Positions 6,788 through 14,307 of a DNA stretch of 21,501 nucleotides are shown piece by piece. Each line of letters starts with the position of its first letter. Position 1 is the stretch's first letter. Under the pieces are notes generated by a model. That model saw only the letters and a list, made by a program, of their open reading frames with translations. It had not been told where the DNA came from and ran no database searches. The stretch is from Helicobacter sp. (GTDB taxonomy: Bacteria > Campylobacterota > Campylobacteria > Campylobacterales > Helicobacteraceae). The translations under genes and the position numbers were made by a program. The DNA is taken from the NCBI RefSeq assembly GCF_029067145.1, contig NZ_JAIEFA010000025.1, forward strand, positions 1-21,501. The letters are read 5' to 3'.

Positions 6788-6796
6788 TGGTAAAAT
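6788..6796 (+). promoter_or_regulatory. Extended -10 promoter for the ATP synthase operon
   Basis: The 63-base gap after parB carries TGG followed by TAAAAT (6791-6796), an extended -10 box with the same TGG lead as the pal promoter. Just downstream lies a 14-base perfect AT palindrome, TAAAATATATTTTA (6796-6809), next to the expected transcription start. The AAGGAG at 6820-6825 serves the ATG at 6831. The gap is the likely entry point for transcription of the ATP synthase and the following tol genes, with possible read-through from parAB. Confidence 0.45.
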
Positions 6797-6830
6797 AAAA
6801 TATATTTTAGATAAAAAGAAAGGAGTGCAA

Positions 6831-7256
6831 ATGACTATTATCCCAACTCCTTGGGTAATGGCACTAGTTTTTGTCATTTTTCTTGTATTGGTATATTTGC
6901 TTAATCGCATACTCTATAAGCCTTTGCTTAGTTTTATGGATACGCGTGATGCTTCTATTAAGAAAGATGGCGAAGGAATAGAGGGCAATACAGCAGATAT
7001 TAAGGCTTTGCAAAAAGAGGCGAATGAAATCTTGCAAAATGCTAGAGCTGAAGCGGCTTTGATTAAAAACAAAGCGCAAGACAGCGCAAAGCAAACCGCT
7101 GAAATGAAAATTTCTCAAAAGAAAGATGAATTAGCTCAAAAATATAGTGCATTTGTTGTAGGTTTGGAAGAGGAAAAAGCTAGATTAAAAGCTTCTTTAG
7201 AATCCGAGATTCCGCTTTTTAAAGAAAGCTTAAAAGTTAAGCTTGAAAAGCTATAA
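6831..7256 (+). CDS. atpF': ATP synthase F0 subunit b' (peripheral stalk)
   Basis: Subunit b' pairs with b to form the outer stalk linking the membrane rotor-stator to the F1 head. The 141-residue protein has one N-terminal membrane segment (about 8-27, ending in LLNRILYKPLL) and then a long charged helix rich in Ala, Lys and Glu, typical of b subunits. The ATG at 6831 is preferred over the in-frame GTG at 6825 because that GTG overlaps the AAGGAG Shine-Dalgarno sequence, while the ATG sits 5 bases after it. Having both b and b' is usual in Campylobacterota. Subunits a and c (atpB, atpE) are not here, which fits the split F0 arrangement I recall for this phylum. Confidence 0.93.
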   Translation: MTIIPTPWVMALVFVIFLVLVYLLNRILYKPLLSFMDTRDASIKKDGEGIEGNTADIKALQKEANEILQNARAEAALIKNKAQDSAKQTAEMKISQKKDELAQKYSAFVVGLEEEKARLKASLESEIPLFKESLKVKLEKL

Positions 7257-7269
7257 AAAGGAGCAGATA

Positions 7270-7785
7270 GTGAGAACAAATGTTTATTGGTTGGCTTTAT
7301 TGTTTGCGCCGGGAATACTCTTTGCAGCAGGAGGGAGTGGAGAATATGATATAATTGAAAGGACAATCAATTTTGTTATTTTCTTTGCGTTAGTCTATTA
7401 TTTTGCAGCAAATGCAATTAAAGATGCTTTTAAAGCTCGTAGAGATGGTATTGCAAGCTCTCTAGCTAAGATTCAAGAGAAATTGCAGGATTCTAAAAAA
7501 GCAAAACAAAAAGCACTAAATCAGTTAGAAGAAGCAAAAAAAACTGCAAAAGATATTGTAGAATCTGCGCATAAAGAATCTGCAATTATTGTGCAAAAAA
7601 TTGAAGAAAACACAAAGAATGAGCTTGAGAATTTGGTGCGTCAATACAATGACCATATTGCGTTTGAACAAAGAAAAGCCGAAAAGTTGATTGTAGATGA
7701 AATTTTATCTGAATTCTTGAATAAAGATTCTATTGCTTTAAGCAAAGATGTTTTAATGCAATCTTTACTCAAAAAGGCGGCGTAA
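7270..7785 (+). CDS. atpF: ATP synthase F0 subunit b, with signal-peptide-like N-terminus
   Basis: This is the second stalk subunit, 171 residues from the GTG at 7270, the length I recall for H. pylori AtpF. The GTG is chosen because AAAAAGGAG (7255-7263) stands 6 bases upstream; the longer in-frame TTG at 7243 overlaps atpF' and has no ribosome-binding site. The N-terminus (WLALLFAPGILFAAGG) looks like a cleavable signal peptide. The true membrane anchor follows at about 31-50 (TINFVIFFALVYYFAA), and then comes a long Lys/Glu/Ala coiled coil. Such a presequence on subunit b is a Campylobacterota trait. The stop codon abuts the atpH ATG. An A8 run lies at 7536-7543. Confidence 0.94.
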   Translation: MRTNVYWLALLFAPGILFAAGGSGEYDIIERTINFVIFFALVYYFAANAIKDAFKARRDGIASSLAKIQEKLQDSKKAKQKALNQLEEAKKTAKDIVESAHKESAIIVQKIEENTKNELENLVRQYNDHIAFEQRKAEKLIVDEILSEFLNKDSIALSKDVLMQSLLKKAA

Positions 7786-8322
7786 ATGAAAGATTTAATT
7801 GCAAAACGATATATTAAAGCATTGGCTAAAACTGCTTCCGAAGCTGAATTAAGAGAGATTGTAGAATCTCTAGGGAAACTTGCTGGGGCTTATAAGGTTG
7901 CAAAATTTAGAGAAATTGTAGAATCCCCATATGTTGAACAAAAGCAAAAAACTGAATTTGTTCTGCAAAATATTTTAGATAATGATTTCAATGTAAAATT
8001 TTCTAATTTTATTAAAATTTTAGCAGAGCATAAGCGGTTAGATTTATTTGAGGAGCTTTATAGAGAATTAACTTCTTATTTGGCTACTCTAAATAAAGAA
8101 TACATTGCGCAACTTATTGTAAGTGAGAGCTACGATGAAGCAAAATTAAAAGAGATTCAGGATAAATTTAGTAAAAAACTTGGTGTCAATCTTTTGTTAA
8201 AGCAGCAAATTGTAGCAAATGCTGGAATCAGATTAGTGGTGGAAGATTTAGGTGTTGAAGTTTCTTTTTCTCAAGAGAAATTTGCAAGTGATTTGAGAAA
8301 TCATATTTTAAAAGCATTTTAA
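7786..8322 (+). CDS. atpH: ATP synthase F1 subunit delta
   Basis: Delta sits on top of F1 and holds the peripheral stalk to the alpha subunits. The 178-residue protein has the normal OSCP/delta length. It begins with MKDLIAKRYIKALAK, a typical delta N-terminus (a helical bundle of about 105 residues), and ends with the conserved IRLVVEDLGVEVSFSQ and SDLRNHILKAF, matching the C-terminal delta signature (GG..i..gd..iD.Sv). The ATG follows the atpF stop without a gap, so translation is coupled. The gap to atpA is 19 bases and includes AAGGAG. Confidence 0.96.
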   Translation: MKDLIAKRYIKALAKTASEAELREIVESLGKLAGAYKVAKFREIVESPYVEQKQKTEFVLQNILDNDFNVKFSNFIKILAEHKRLDLFEELYRELTSYLATLNKEYIAQLIVSESYDEAKLKEIQDKFSKKLGVNLLLKQQIVANAGIRLVVEDLGVEVSFSQEKFASDLRNHILKAF

Positions 8323-8341
8323 TTTTAAATAAGGAGTAATA

Positions 8342-9856
8342 GTGGTAGCAAAGTTACAAGCAGATGAAATTAGTTCAATCATCAAAGAAAGAATTGATAA
8401 TTTTGAACTTGATTTAAATATCGCCGAAACAGGTAAAGTGATTGCGTATGCTGATGGTGTTGCAAAAGTTTATGGGCTAAAAAATGCAATGAGCTATGAG
8501 ATGGTTGAGTTTGAAACAGGCGATAAAGGTTTGGCATCAAGCTTAGAAGAAGGTAGCGTAGGTGTCGTTGTCTTAGGAGCTGGCAAAGAAATCAAAGAAG
8601 GTTCTTCCGTTAAGCGTCTTGGTAAGCTTTTGCGTGTTCCTGTGGGTGATGGACTAATGGGGCGCGTTGTTAATGCTCTTGGTGAGCCAATTGATGGTAA
8701 AGGTGCGATTGATGCGAAAGAATATCGCTTTATGGAAGAAAAAGCGCCCGGAATTATGGCTAGGAAATCAGTGCATGAGCCACTTCAAACAGGTCTAAAA
8801 GCAATTGATGCACTCGTTCCAATTGGGCGCGGACAAAGAGAGTTAATTATTGGTGATAGACAAACAGGTAAAACAACGGTTGCAATTGATACAATTATTA
8901 ATCAAAAAGGACAAGATGTTGTTTGTATTTATGTTGCAATTGGTCAGAAAGAATCCACAATTGCGCAAGTGGTTAGAAAATTGGAAGAACATGGTGCAAT
9001 GGAATATACCATCATTGTTAATGCACCTGCTTCTGATTCTGCTGCAATGCAATATCTAGCTCCTTATGCTGGTGTAACAATGGGTGAGTATTTTAGAGAT
9101 AATGGAAGACACGCGTTAATTGTTTATGATGATTTGAGTAAGCACGCTGTTGCTTATCGTGAAATGTCTTTGATTCTTAGACGTCCTCCGGGTCGTGAAG
9201 CATTCCCAGGTGATGTATTTTACTTGCACTCAAGATTATTGGAGCGCGCAGCAAAAGTGAGTGATGACCTTGGAGCTGGTTCGCTTACTGCATTGCCAAT
9301 TATTGAAACACAAGCGGGAGACGTAGCAGCATATATTCCAACAAATGTTATTTCTATTACAGATGGTCAAATCTTTTTAGAAACAGATTTGTTTAACTCT
9401 GGGATTCGTCCTGCAATCAATGTTGGTTTATCTGTTTCACGCGTAGGTGGTGCAGCACAGATTAAAGCTACAAAACAAGTTTCAGGAACTTTAAGACTTG
9501 ATTTGGCTCAATATCGTGAATTGCAAGCGTTTGCGCAGTTTGCTTCTGATTTAGACGAATCAAGTAGAAAACAATTGGATAGGGGTCAAAGAATGGTTGA
9601 AGTATTGAAACAACCTCCTTATTCTCCTCTACCAATTGAACGTCAAGTGGTAATTATTTTTGCTGGTGCAAGAGGTTATATGGATGATATAGCAACAGCG
9701 AATATTACAAAATTTGAAGCTGATTTATATCCATTCTTAGAGGCTAAATATCCACAAATTTTTGAAGATATTCGCTCTAAAAAAATGTTAGATAAAGATA
9801 TTGAAGAAACTCTTTGTAAAGCATTAGAAGAATTTAAATCAAGTTTTGCGGTGTAA
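8342..9856 (+). CDS. atpA: ATP synthase F1 subunit alpha
   Basis: Alpha forms the F1 hexamer with beta, binds nucleotide at non-catalytic sites and donates the arginine finger. The 504-residue protein is full length. Clear marks are the N-terminal beta-barrel (GKVIAYADGVAKVYGL), the Walker A motif GDRQTGKT (171-178), the family stretch REAFPGDVFYLHSRLLERAA, and VGLSVSRVGGAAQIKA with the arginine finger. The start is a GTG at 8342, preceded by AAGGAG (8331-8336). The C-terminus (AKYPQIFEDI..) is of normal length. Confidence 0.99.
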   Translation: MVAKLQADEISSIIKERIDNFELDLNIAETGKVIAYADGVAKVYGLKNAMSYEMVEFETGDKGLASSLEEGSVGVVVLGAGKEIKEGSSVKRLGKLLRVPVGDGLMGRVVNALGEPIDGKGAIDAKEYRFMEEKAPGIMARKSVHEPLQTGLKAIDALVPIGRGQRELIIGDRQTGKTTVAIDTIINQKGQDVVCIYVAIGQKESTIAQVVRKLEEHGAMEYTIIVNAPASDSAAMQYLAPYAGVTMGEYFRDNGRHALIVYDDLSKHAVAYREMSLILRRPPGREAFPGDVFYLHSRLLERAAKVSDDLGAGSLTALPIIETQAGDVAAYIPTNVISITDGQIFLETDLFNSGIRPAINVGLSVSRVGGAAQIKATKQVSGTLRLDLAQYRELQAFAQFASDLDESSRKQLDRGQRMVEVLKQPPYSPLPIERQVVIIFAGARGYMDDIATANITKFEADLYPFLEAKYPQIFEDIRSKKMLDKDIEETLCKALEEFKSSFAV

Positions 9857-9871
9857 AATAGGGAGTTTGTT

Positions 9872-10759
9872 ATGGGAAACAACCTAAAAGATATTAGAAA
9901 ACAGATTTCAAGCGTTTTAAATACTCAAAAAACTACGCGCGCAATGAAGCTTGTTTCTACTTCTAAGCTTAAAAAAGCCGATGAAATGGCGAGACGTTCT
10001 AAAATGTATGCAAATAAAATTGTAGAGGTCTTGTCAGAAATTAAGTCAAAAGTTGCAAGTGGCGAGAATGTTCAGGATAATCCTTACTTTAGCACAGGTA
10101 ATGAGGAATCCAAAATTGTAGATATTGTACTTGTTACAGCCGATAAAGGTTTGTGCGGTGGATTCAATATCAATACAATTAAAGAAGTCAATCGAATTAT
10201 TGCAGAACACAAAGTCAAAAATATGAAAGTGCGTTTGCGCGTCATTGGCAAAAAAGCAGTAGAGTATTATAAATTTAATGAAATTGAAGTGTTAGATAGT
10301 GTAGTGGGATTGAGTGCTACACCGCAATATGCTCAAGCAGCAGAGTTTATCAATAAGGCAGTAGCAGACTATCTTAGCGGTATTACTTCCAAAGTGATTT
10401 TGGTTCATAATGGATTTAAGAATATGATTTCACAAGAGATGAAAGTTTCTCAACTTTTACCTATTGAAGGCATTGTTTTGCCAGAAGAATGTTCTTCTAT
10501 CTTGGAGGTAGAGCCAAATGAACAGGAAAATGAGATTCTGCACGAATTGGCAAATAAATATGTAGAGTTTAGTATGTATTATGCGCTTGTAGATTCCTTG
10601 GCAGCAGAACACAGCGCGCGTATGCAGGCAATGGACGCGGCAACAAATAATGCAGGAGAGATGGCGAGAACTCTTACAATTGCCTATAATAAAGCAAGAC
10701 AACAAGCAATTACGACAGAGTTAGTTGAAATTAATACTGGCGTTGAGTCAATGAAATAA
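9872..10759 (+). CDS. atpG: ATP synthase F1 subunit gamma
   Basis: Gamma is the central rotor shaft inside the alpha3-beta3 head. The 295-residue protein begins with MGNNLKDIRKQISSVLNTQK and TRAMKLVSTSKLKKA, the family's first helix. It has ADKGLCGGFN in the central Rossmann-like domain and ends with the second long helix EHSARMQAMDAATNNAGEM. Those two helices form the coiled-coil shaft. The ATG at 9872 lies 15 bases after atpA and follows a GGGAG Shine-Dalgarno sequence. Length and motifs are normal. Confidence 0.98.
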   Translation: MGNNLKDIRKQISSVLNTQKTTRAMKLVSTSKLKKADEMARRSKMYANKIVEVLSEIKSKVASGENVQDNPYFSTGNEESKIVDIVLVTADKGLCGGFNINTIKEVNRIIAEHKVKNMKVRLRVIGKKAVEYYKFNEIEVLDSVVGLSATPQYAQAAEFINKAVADYLSGITSKVILVHNGFKNMISQEMKVSQLLPIEGIVLPEECSSILEVEPNEQENEILHELANKYVEFSMYYALVDSLAAEHSARMQAMDAATNNAGEMARTLTIAYNKARQQAITTELVEINTGVESMK

Positions 10760-10771
10760 GGAGTATATTAA

Positions 10772-12187
10772 ATGTCAGAAAATATGGTAGGAAAAATCAT
10801 TCAAGTAATGGGTCCTGTTGTAGATGTAGATTTTGATTCTTATCTACCAGCAATCAATGAGGCGTTAGATATTGATTTCGCAGTAGATGGACGGAATCAC
10901 AAATTAGTTTTAGAAGTTGCAGCACATATTGGAGATAATAGAGTGCGTGCAATTGCTATGGATATGACAGAAGGACTTACAAGAGGTGAGAAAGTTGTTG
11001 CAAGAGGTAATCCTATTACTGTGCCAGTAGGTGAGCAGGTTTTAGGAAGAATTTTCAATGTAATTGGTGAAGTAGTAGATGGTGGAGAAGAGCTAAAAAA
11101 TCCTGAAAAATGGTCTATCCACAGAACAGCTCCAAGTTTTGAAGACCAAAGCACAAAAACAGAAATGTTTGAAACAGGCATCAAAGTAGTTGATTTGCTT
11201 GCCCCTTATTCCAAAGGTGGTAAAGTTGGACTTTTTGGTGGTGCAGGTGTTGGTAAAACCGTCGTTATTATGGAGTTGATTCACAATGTTGCTTTTAAAC
11301 ATAGTGGTTATTCTGTATTTGCAGGTGTTGGTGAAAGAACACGTGAAGGGAACGATCTTTATCACGAAATGAAAGAATCTGGGGTTTTGGATAAAGTTGC
11401 CTTGTGCTATGGTCAGATGAATGAACCACCTGGTGCAAGAAATAGAATTGCATTTACAGGTTTAACAATGGCAGAGTATTTCCGTGATGAGAAAGGACTA
11501 GATGTTCTTATGTTCATTGACAATATTTTCCGTTATGCGCAAAGTGGTTCAGAAATGTCAGCACTTCTTGGTAGAATCCCTTCTGCTGTTGGTTACCAAC
11601 CTACATTGGCAAGTGAAATGGGCAAATTGCAAGAGCGTATTACTTCTACTAAAAAAGGTTCTATTACTTCTGTTCAAGCAGTTTATGTGCCAGCAGATGA
11701 CTTGACTGACCCAGCACCAGCTTCTGTATTTGCTCACCTTGATGCAACAACGGTATTAAATAGAAAGATTGCCGAAAAAGGAATTTATCCTGCGGTAGAC
11801 CCATTGGATTCTACTTCTAGGATTCTTGACCCTCAAGTGGTTGGTGAAGAACATTATAAAGTTGCAACGAGTGTGCAACAAGTGCTTCAAAAATATAAAG
11901 ACTTGCAAGATATTATTGCTATTTTGGGTATGGATGAACTTTCAGAGGAGGACAAAAAAGTCGTTGAAAGAGCAAGAAAGATTGAAAAGTTCCTCTCTCA
12001 ACCATTCTTTGTTGCAGAAGTATTTACAGGAAGTCCGGGTAAATATGTTACTCTTCAAGAAACATTGGAAGGCTTTAAAGGTATCTTAGAAGGCAAATAT
12101 GATCATATTCCAGAAAATGCTTTTTATATGGTTGGCAACATTAATGAGGTCCTTGAAAAAGCGGAGAAAATGAAAGCTAGCGCCTAA
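10772..12187 (+). CDS. atpD: ATP synthase F1 subunit beta (catalytic)
   Basis: Beta carries the catalytic sites for ATP synthesis and hydrolysis. The 471-residue protein has normal length. Visible are the Walker A motif GGAGVGKT (156-163), GERTREGNDLYHEM containing the catalytic glutamate, the Walker B region DVLMFIDNIFRYAQSGSE, GRIPSAVGYQPTL, and the DELSEEDK segment, which is the DELSEED lever that touches gamma. The ATG follows AAGGAG at 10757-10762. atpC starts 9 bases after the stop. No key residue appears to be missing. Confidence 0.99.
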   Translation: MSENMVGKIIQVMGPVVDVDFDSYLPAINEALDIDFAVDGRNHKLVLEVAAHIGDNRVRAIAMDMTEGLTRGEKVVARGNPITVPVGEQVLGRIFNVIGEVVDGGEELKNPEKWSIHRTAPSFEDQSTKTEMFETGIKVVDLLAPYSKGGKVGLFGGAGVGKTVVIMELIHNVAFKHSGYSVFAGVGERTREGNDLYHEMKESGVLDKVALCYGQMNEPPGARNRIAFTGLTMAEYFRDEKGLDVLMFIDNIFRYAQSGSEMSALLGRIPSAVGYQPTLASEMGKLQERITSTKKGSITSVQAVYVPADDLTDPAPASVFAHLDATTVLNRKIAEKGIYPAVDPLDSTSRILDPQVVGEEHYKVATSVQQVLQKYKDLQDIIAILGMDELSEEDKKVVERARKIEKFLSQPFFVAEVFTGSPGKYVTLQETLEGFKGILEGKYDHIPENAFYMVGNINEVLEKAEKMKASA

Positions 12188-12196
12188 GGAGCTTTG

Positions 12197-12589
12197 ATGG
12201 AAACCTTAAAATTAGATATTGTTACTCCAGAAGGCAAGATTTTTTCCAATGATGTTAAAAGTGTTACACTTCCTGGTAGTGAGGGAGAGTTTGGTGTTTT
12301 GCCAGGACACGTTGGAGTTGTAACTACGCTTGGTGCAGGTGTAATTGAAATTGAAAAGAAAGACAACAAAAAAGAAATTGTTGCGATTAATTGGGGTTAT
12401 GCAAAGGTAGATGAAAAAAGTGTTGATGTCTTAGTTGAAGGAGCGGTAGATATTAACGGAAATAGTGAAGGTGAAATTGCACAAGCAATTGCAAATGCGA
12501 AAAAACTCTTGGAAGAATCAACAGACAATAATGTTGCGGTTTCAATGGTGGTTTCTCGCATTGAAAATACTGCAAAGAGTTCTCTGTGA
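12197..12589 (+). CDS. atpC: ATP synthase F1 subunit epsilon
   Basis: Epsilon sits at the base of the shaft and can inhibit ATP hydrolysis. The 130-residue protein shows the N-terminal beta-sandwich (LDIVTPEGKIFSNDVKSVTL, then GEFGVLPGHVGVVTTL), typical of AtpC, and a helical C-terminal stretch rich in Ala (AQAIANAKKLLEES). The ATG at 12197 is preferred over the in-frame TTG at 12194 because it stands 5 bases after TAAGGAG (12185-12191). Its TGA overlaps the GTG start of the next gene, coupling the ATP synthase to the Tol genes. Confidence 0.96.
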   Translation: METLKLDIVTPEGKIFSNDVKSVTLPGSEGEFGVLPGHVGVVTTLGAGVIEIEKKDNKKEIVAINWGYAKVDEKSVDVLVEGAVDINGNSEGEIAQAIANAKKLLEESTDNNVAVSMVVSRIENTAKSSL

Positions 12590-13158
12590 ATCTAACTACT
12601 TTGCTAAATGACTATGGTGTTACAGCCATAGTTGTTTTGGCTTGGCTCTCTTTATATTTTGTGTTAGTGATTTGGACTTTTGTTTATCGTTATCTTGTGC
12701 TAAATATGGCATTAAATAATGAAAAAAAATGTCTTGAAGTTTTATTGAGTGGGCGCAATGCCTTACCGAAAAATTCGCTTTTGGGTTCTAATCTCATTGG
12801 AATTGATAAAAAATTAACAGAACCGATGTTGCAATATTCGCTTGACAAAGCCATTAAAGATGCAACGATTGGCTTAACCTTTCTTGGAATCGTAGCTTCT
12901 ACTGCGCCTTTTATTGGATTATTTGGCACGGTGGTTGAAATTTTAGAAGCTTTTTCTAAGCTAGGAACAAACTCCAAAGCAACTTTAGATGTGATAGCCC
13001 CAGTAATTTCTAAAGCACTTGTTGCAACTGCTGCTGGGATTTTGACTGCAGTTCCAGCTTATTCCTTTAATTTATTTTTAAAACGCAAAGTCTTTGAATT
13101 GAACACTTATTTGCAATTACAAATTAATGTATTAATTTCTCCAAAAACAAATTTATAA
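12586..13158 (+). CDS. exbB: MotA/TolQ/ExbB-family proton-channel protein of the Tol-Pal system
   Basis: This 190-residue inner-membrane protein has three predicted membrane segments (about 13-35, 94-118 and 138-162). It carries the TolQ/ExbB signature ASTAPFIGLFGTVVEIL in the second segment and PVISKALVATAAGILTAVPA in the third. With its partner downstream it forms a channel that converts the proton gradient into mechanical work. Its place ahead of exbD/tolR, a TolA-like gene, tolB and pal argues that it works as TolQ, although databases usually name it exbB. The start is a GTG overlapping the atpC stop (GTGA). An A8 run occurs at 12722-12729. Confidence 0.93.
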   Translation: MNLTTLLNDYGVTAIVVLAWLSLYFVLVIWTFVYRYLVLNMALNNEKKCLEVLLSGRNALPKNSLLGSNLIGIDKKLTEPMLQYSLDKAIKDATIGLTFLGIVASTAPFIGLFGTVVEILEAFSKLGTNSKATLDVIAPVISKALVATAAGILTAVPAYSFNLFLKRKVFELNTYLQLQINVLISPKTNL

Positions 13159-13174
13159 GCTTATAGGGCAGAAA

Positions 13175-13573
13175 GTGAAAACGCATTATAATTGGGACGA
13201 AACGCCAGATTTAAATATTACGCCATTGGTAGATATTATGCTTGTGCTTTTGGCTATTCTTATGGTAACCGCTCCTGTGATTGTTTATCAAGAGGAGATT
13301 GCTTTGCCACAAGGCTCAAAAAGTGCAAAAATGCAAGAGGATTCTAAAATTGAAATTCGTATGGATTTGAAACGCAATATTTATCTTAAAGATGATATTT
13401 TGACTTTTGATAGTTTTCCAGACGCATTTATTATGTTTGCAAATGCCTATGATAAGAATACACAAGTTTATATCAGAGCGGATAAGAATCTTAAATATGA
13501 TGATGTGATTTATGTATTAAAAATTGCAAAACAAACAGGCTTTACAAGGGTTTCACTCGTTACTGATGGCTAG
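13175..13573 (+). CDS. exbD: ExbD/TolR-family proton-channel subunit of the Tol-Pal system
   Basis: This 132-residue protein has one membrane segment near the N-terminus that includes the channel aspartate D20 in LNITPLVDIMLVLLAIL, then a periplasmic domain ending VLKIAKQTGFTRVSLVT, a typical ExbD/TolR C-terminus. It works with the preceding ExbB/TolQ-like protein. The start is taken as the GTG at 13175, behind a weak AGGGCAGAAA. That choice gives the standard short cytoplasmic leader ahead of the membrane helix. The stop overlaps the next start by 8 bases (ATGGCTAG). Confidence 0.93.
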   Translation: MKTHYNWDETPDLNITPLVDIMLVLLAILMVTAPVIVYQEEIALPQGSKSAKMQEDSKIEIRMDLKRNIYLKDDILTFDSFPDAFIMFANAYDKNTQVYIRADKNLKYDDVIYVLKIAKQTGFTRVSLVTDG

Positions 13574-14306
13574 AATCATTTTATTTTTCGTAAGCGGTGG
13601 AATCGCTATTTTCAGCTATGCACTAATAATTGTATTCTTAATATGGCAGTTTAGTGTCGTGCAAAAATCGCCCAAAGCCTATACCACTTACAAAGAAACA
13701 ACTTTTAGCATTGATTTAATTGAAGAGACAAAACCAAAACCTATTATCAAAGTTGCCCAAAAAAAAGTTGAAAAAAAAGTTGAAAATATTCCAATCAAAA
13801 AAGAAAGTGCTTCTAGGAGCGCAAATGTCGGTGTGGGAATTAATGAGCTTTTTAAACAAGTGGATTCCAAAATGCCTGTTAAAAAGGAAGCATTAAAACC
13901 TCAAAGTCAAAACGATAAAGTTGCGAAAAAGAAAAAGGCAAATGAAACTTCTCAAAGTGAGGAATTGAGTAATGAGCTAGAAAAGATTCTATCCAACCTA
14001 GATACTCAAAAAACTTTAAGTTTTGTTACTCCTAAGGGTGAATATGATGAGTTTTATGCTAAAGTGCAAGAAATTTTAGCACAGAATTGGAATCCCATTC
14101 GCACTTTGCAAGAACATAAGGCAGAGGTGCAAATTACCATTAATTCGCTAGGACAACTTTCTTATTCTATTATTCAATTATCAGGGAATTTGGATTTTGA
14201 TAAAGCATTGCAAGAGTTTTTGGATATAATGCGCACGCAAGAATTTCCACGCTTTGAAGGTGGAGCTCAAACCAAAATAATGGTAACTTTTAAAACCGAG
14301 GTGTAA
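13566..14306 (+). CDS. TolA/TonB-like energy-transducing protein
   Basis: This 246-residue protein, counted from the ATG at 13566 that overlaps the exbD stop, has one N-terminal membrane anchor (about 5-29). A long Lys/Glu/Pro/Ser-rich periplasmic spacer follows (about 35-155, with KKVEKKVE). The small C-terminal domain (about 160-246) resembles a TolA/TonB C-terminal domain: AKVQEILAQNWNP, AEVQITINSLGQLSY and FPRFEGGAQTKI. Located between the motor genes and tolB, it most likely fills the TolA role by linking the inner-membrane motor to TolB and Pal. A longer in-frame start at 13524 lies inside exbD without a ribosome-binding site and was not used. TonB-like function remains possible. Confidence 0.85.
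   Translation: MARIILFFVSGGIAIFSYALIIVFLIWQFSVVQKSPKAYTTYKETTFSIDLIEETKPKPIIKVAQKKVEKKVENIPIKKESASRSANVGVGINELFKQVDSKMPVKKEALKPQSQNDKVAKKKKANETSQSEELSNELEKILSNLDTQKTLSFVTPKGEYDEFYAKVQEILAQNWNPIRTLQEHKAEVQITINSLGQLSYSIIQLSGNLDFDKALQEFLDIMRTQEFPRFEGGAQTKIMVTFKTEV
13759..13782 (+). repeat. Perfect tandem 12-base repeat with two A8 tracts
   Basis: AAAAAAAAGTTG occurs twice in succession (13759-13770 and 13771-13782) inside the spacer region of the TolA-like gene, where it encodes part of KKVEKKVE. Gain or loss of a whole unit keeps the frame. Slippage within either A8 tract would not. Confidence 0.95.
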
Positions 14307-14307
14307 G

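Noticed and set aside
6796..6809. 14-base AT palindrome near the atp promoter as a Fur or other operator
   Set aside because: Pure A/T symmetry is frequent at this base composition and no specific consensus could be matched.
6825..6830. GTG start for atpF'
   Set aside because: The GTG overlaps the AAGGAG that serves the ATG at 6831.
8850..9059. 69-codon plus-strand frame inside atpA, and similar internal frames in atpD
   Set aside because: These are out-of-frame readings of conserved ATPase coding sequence with no sign of independent translation.
9430..9448. TGTTTCACGCG resembling a parS half-site inside atpA
   Set aside because: Only the left half fits; the right half (TAGGTGG) breaks the palindrome, and the bases encode the conserved SVSRVGG motif.
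12722..12729. A8 tracts in exbB, atpF (7536-7543) and the cpoB-like gene (16619-16626) as phase-variation sites
   Set aside because: A8 is common in AT-rich, lysine-rich genes; without repeats around them or promoter context they are likely chance.
13524..13565. Earlier start for the TolA-like protein
   Set aside because: It would sit deep inside exbD without a Shine-Dalgarno sequence; the ATG at 13566 places the membrane anchor at the N-terminus as expected.
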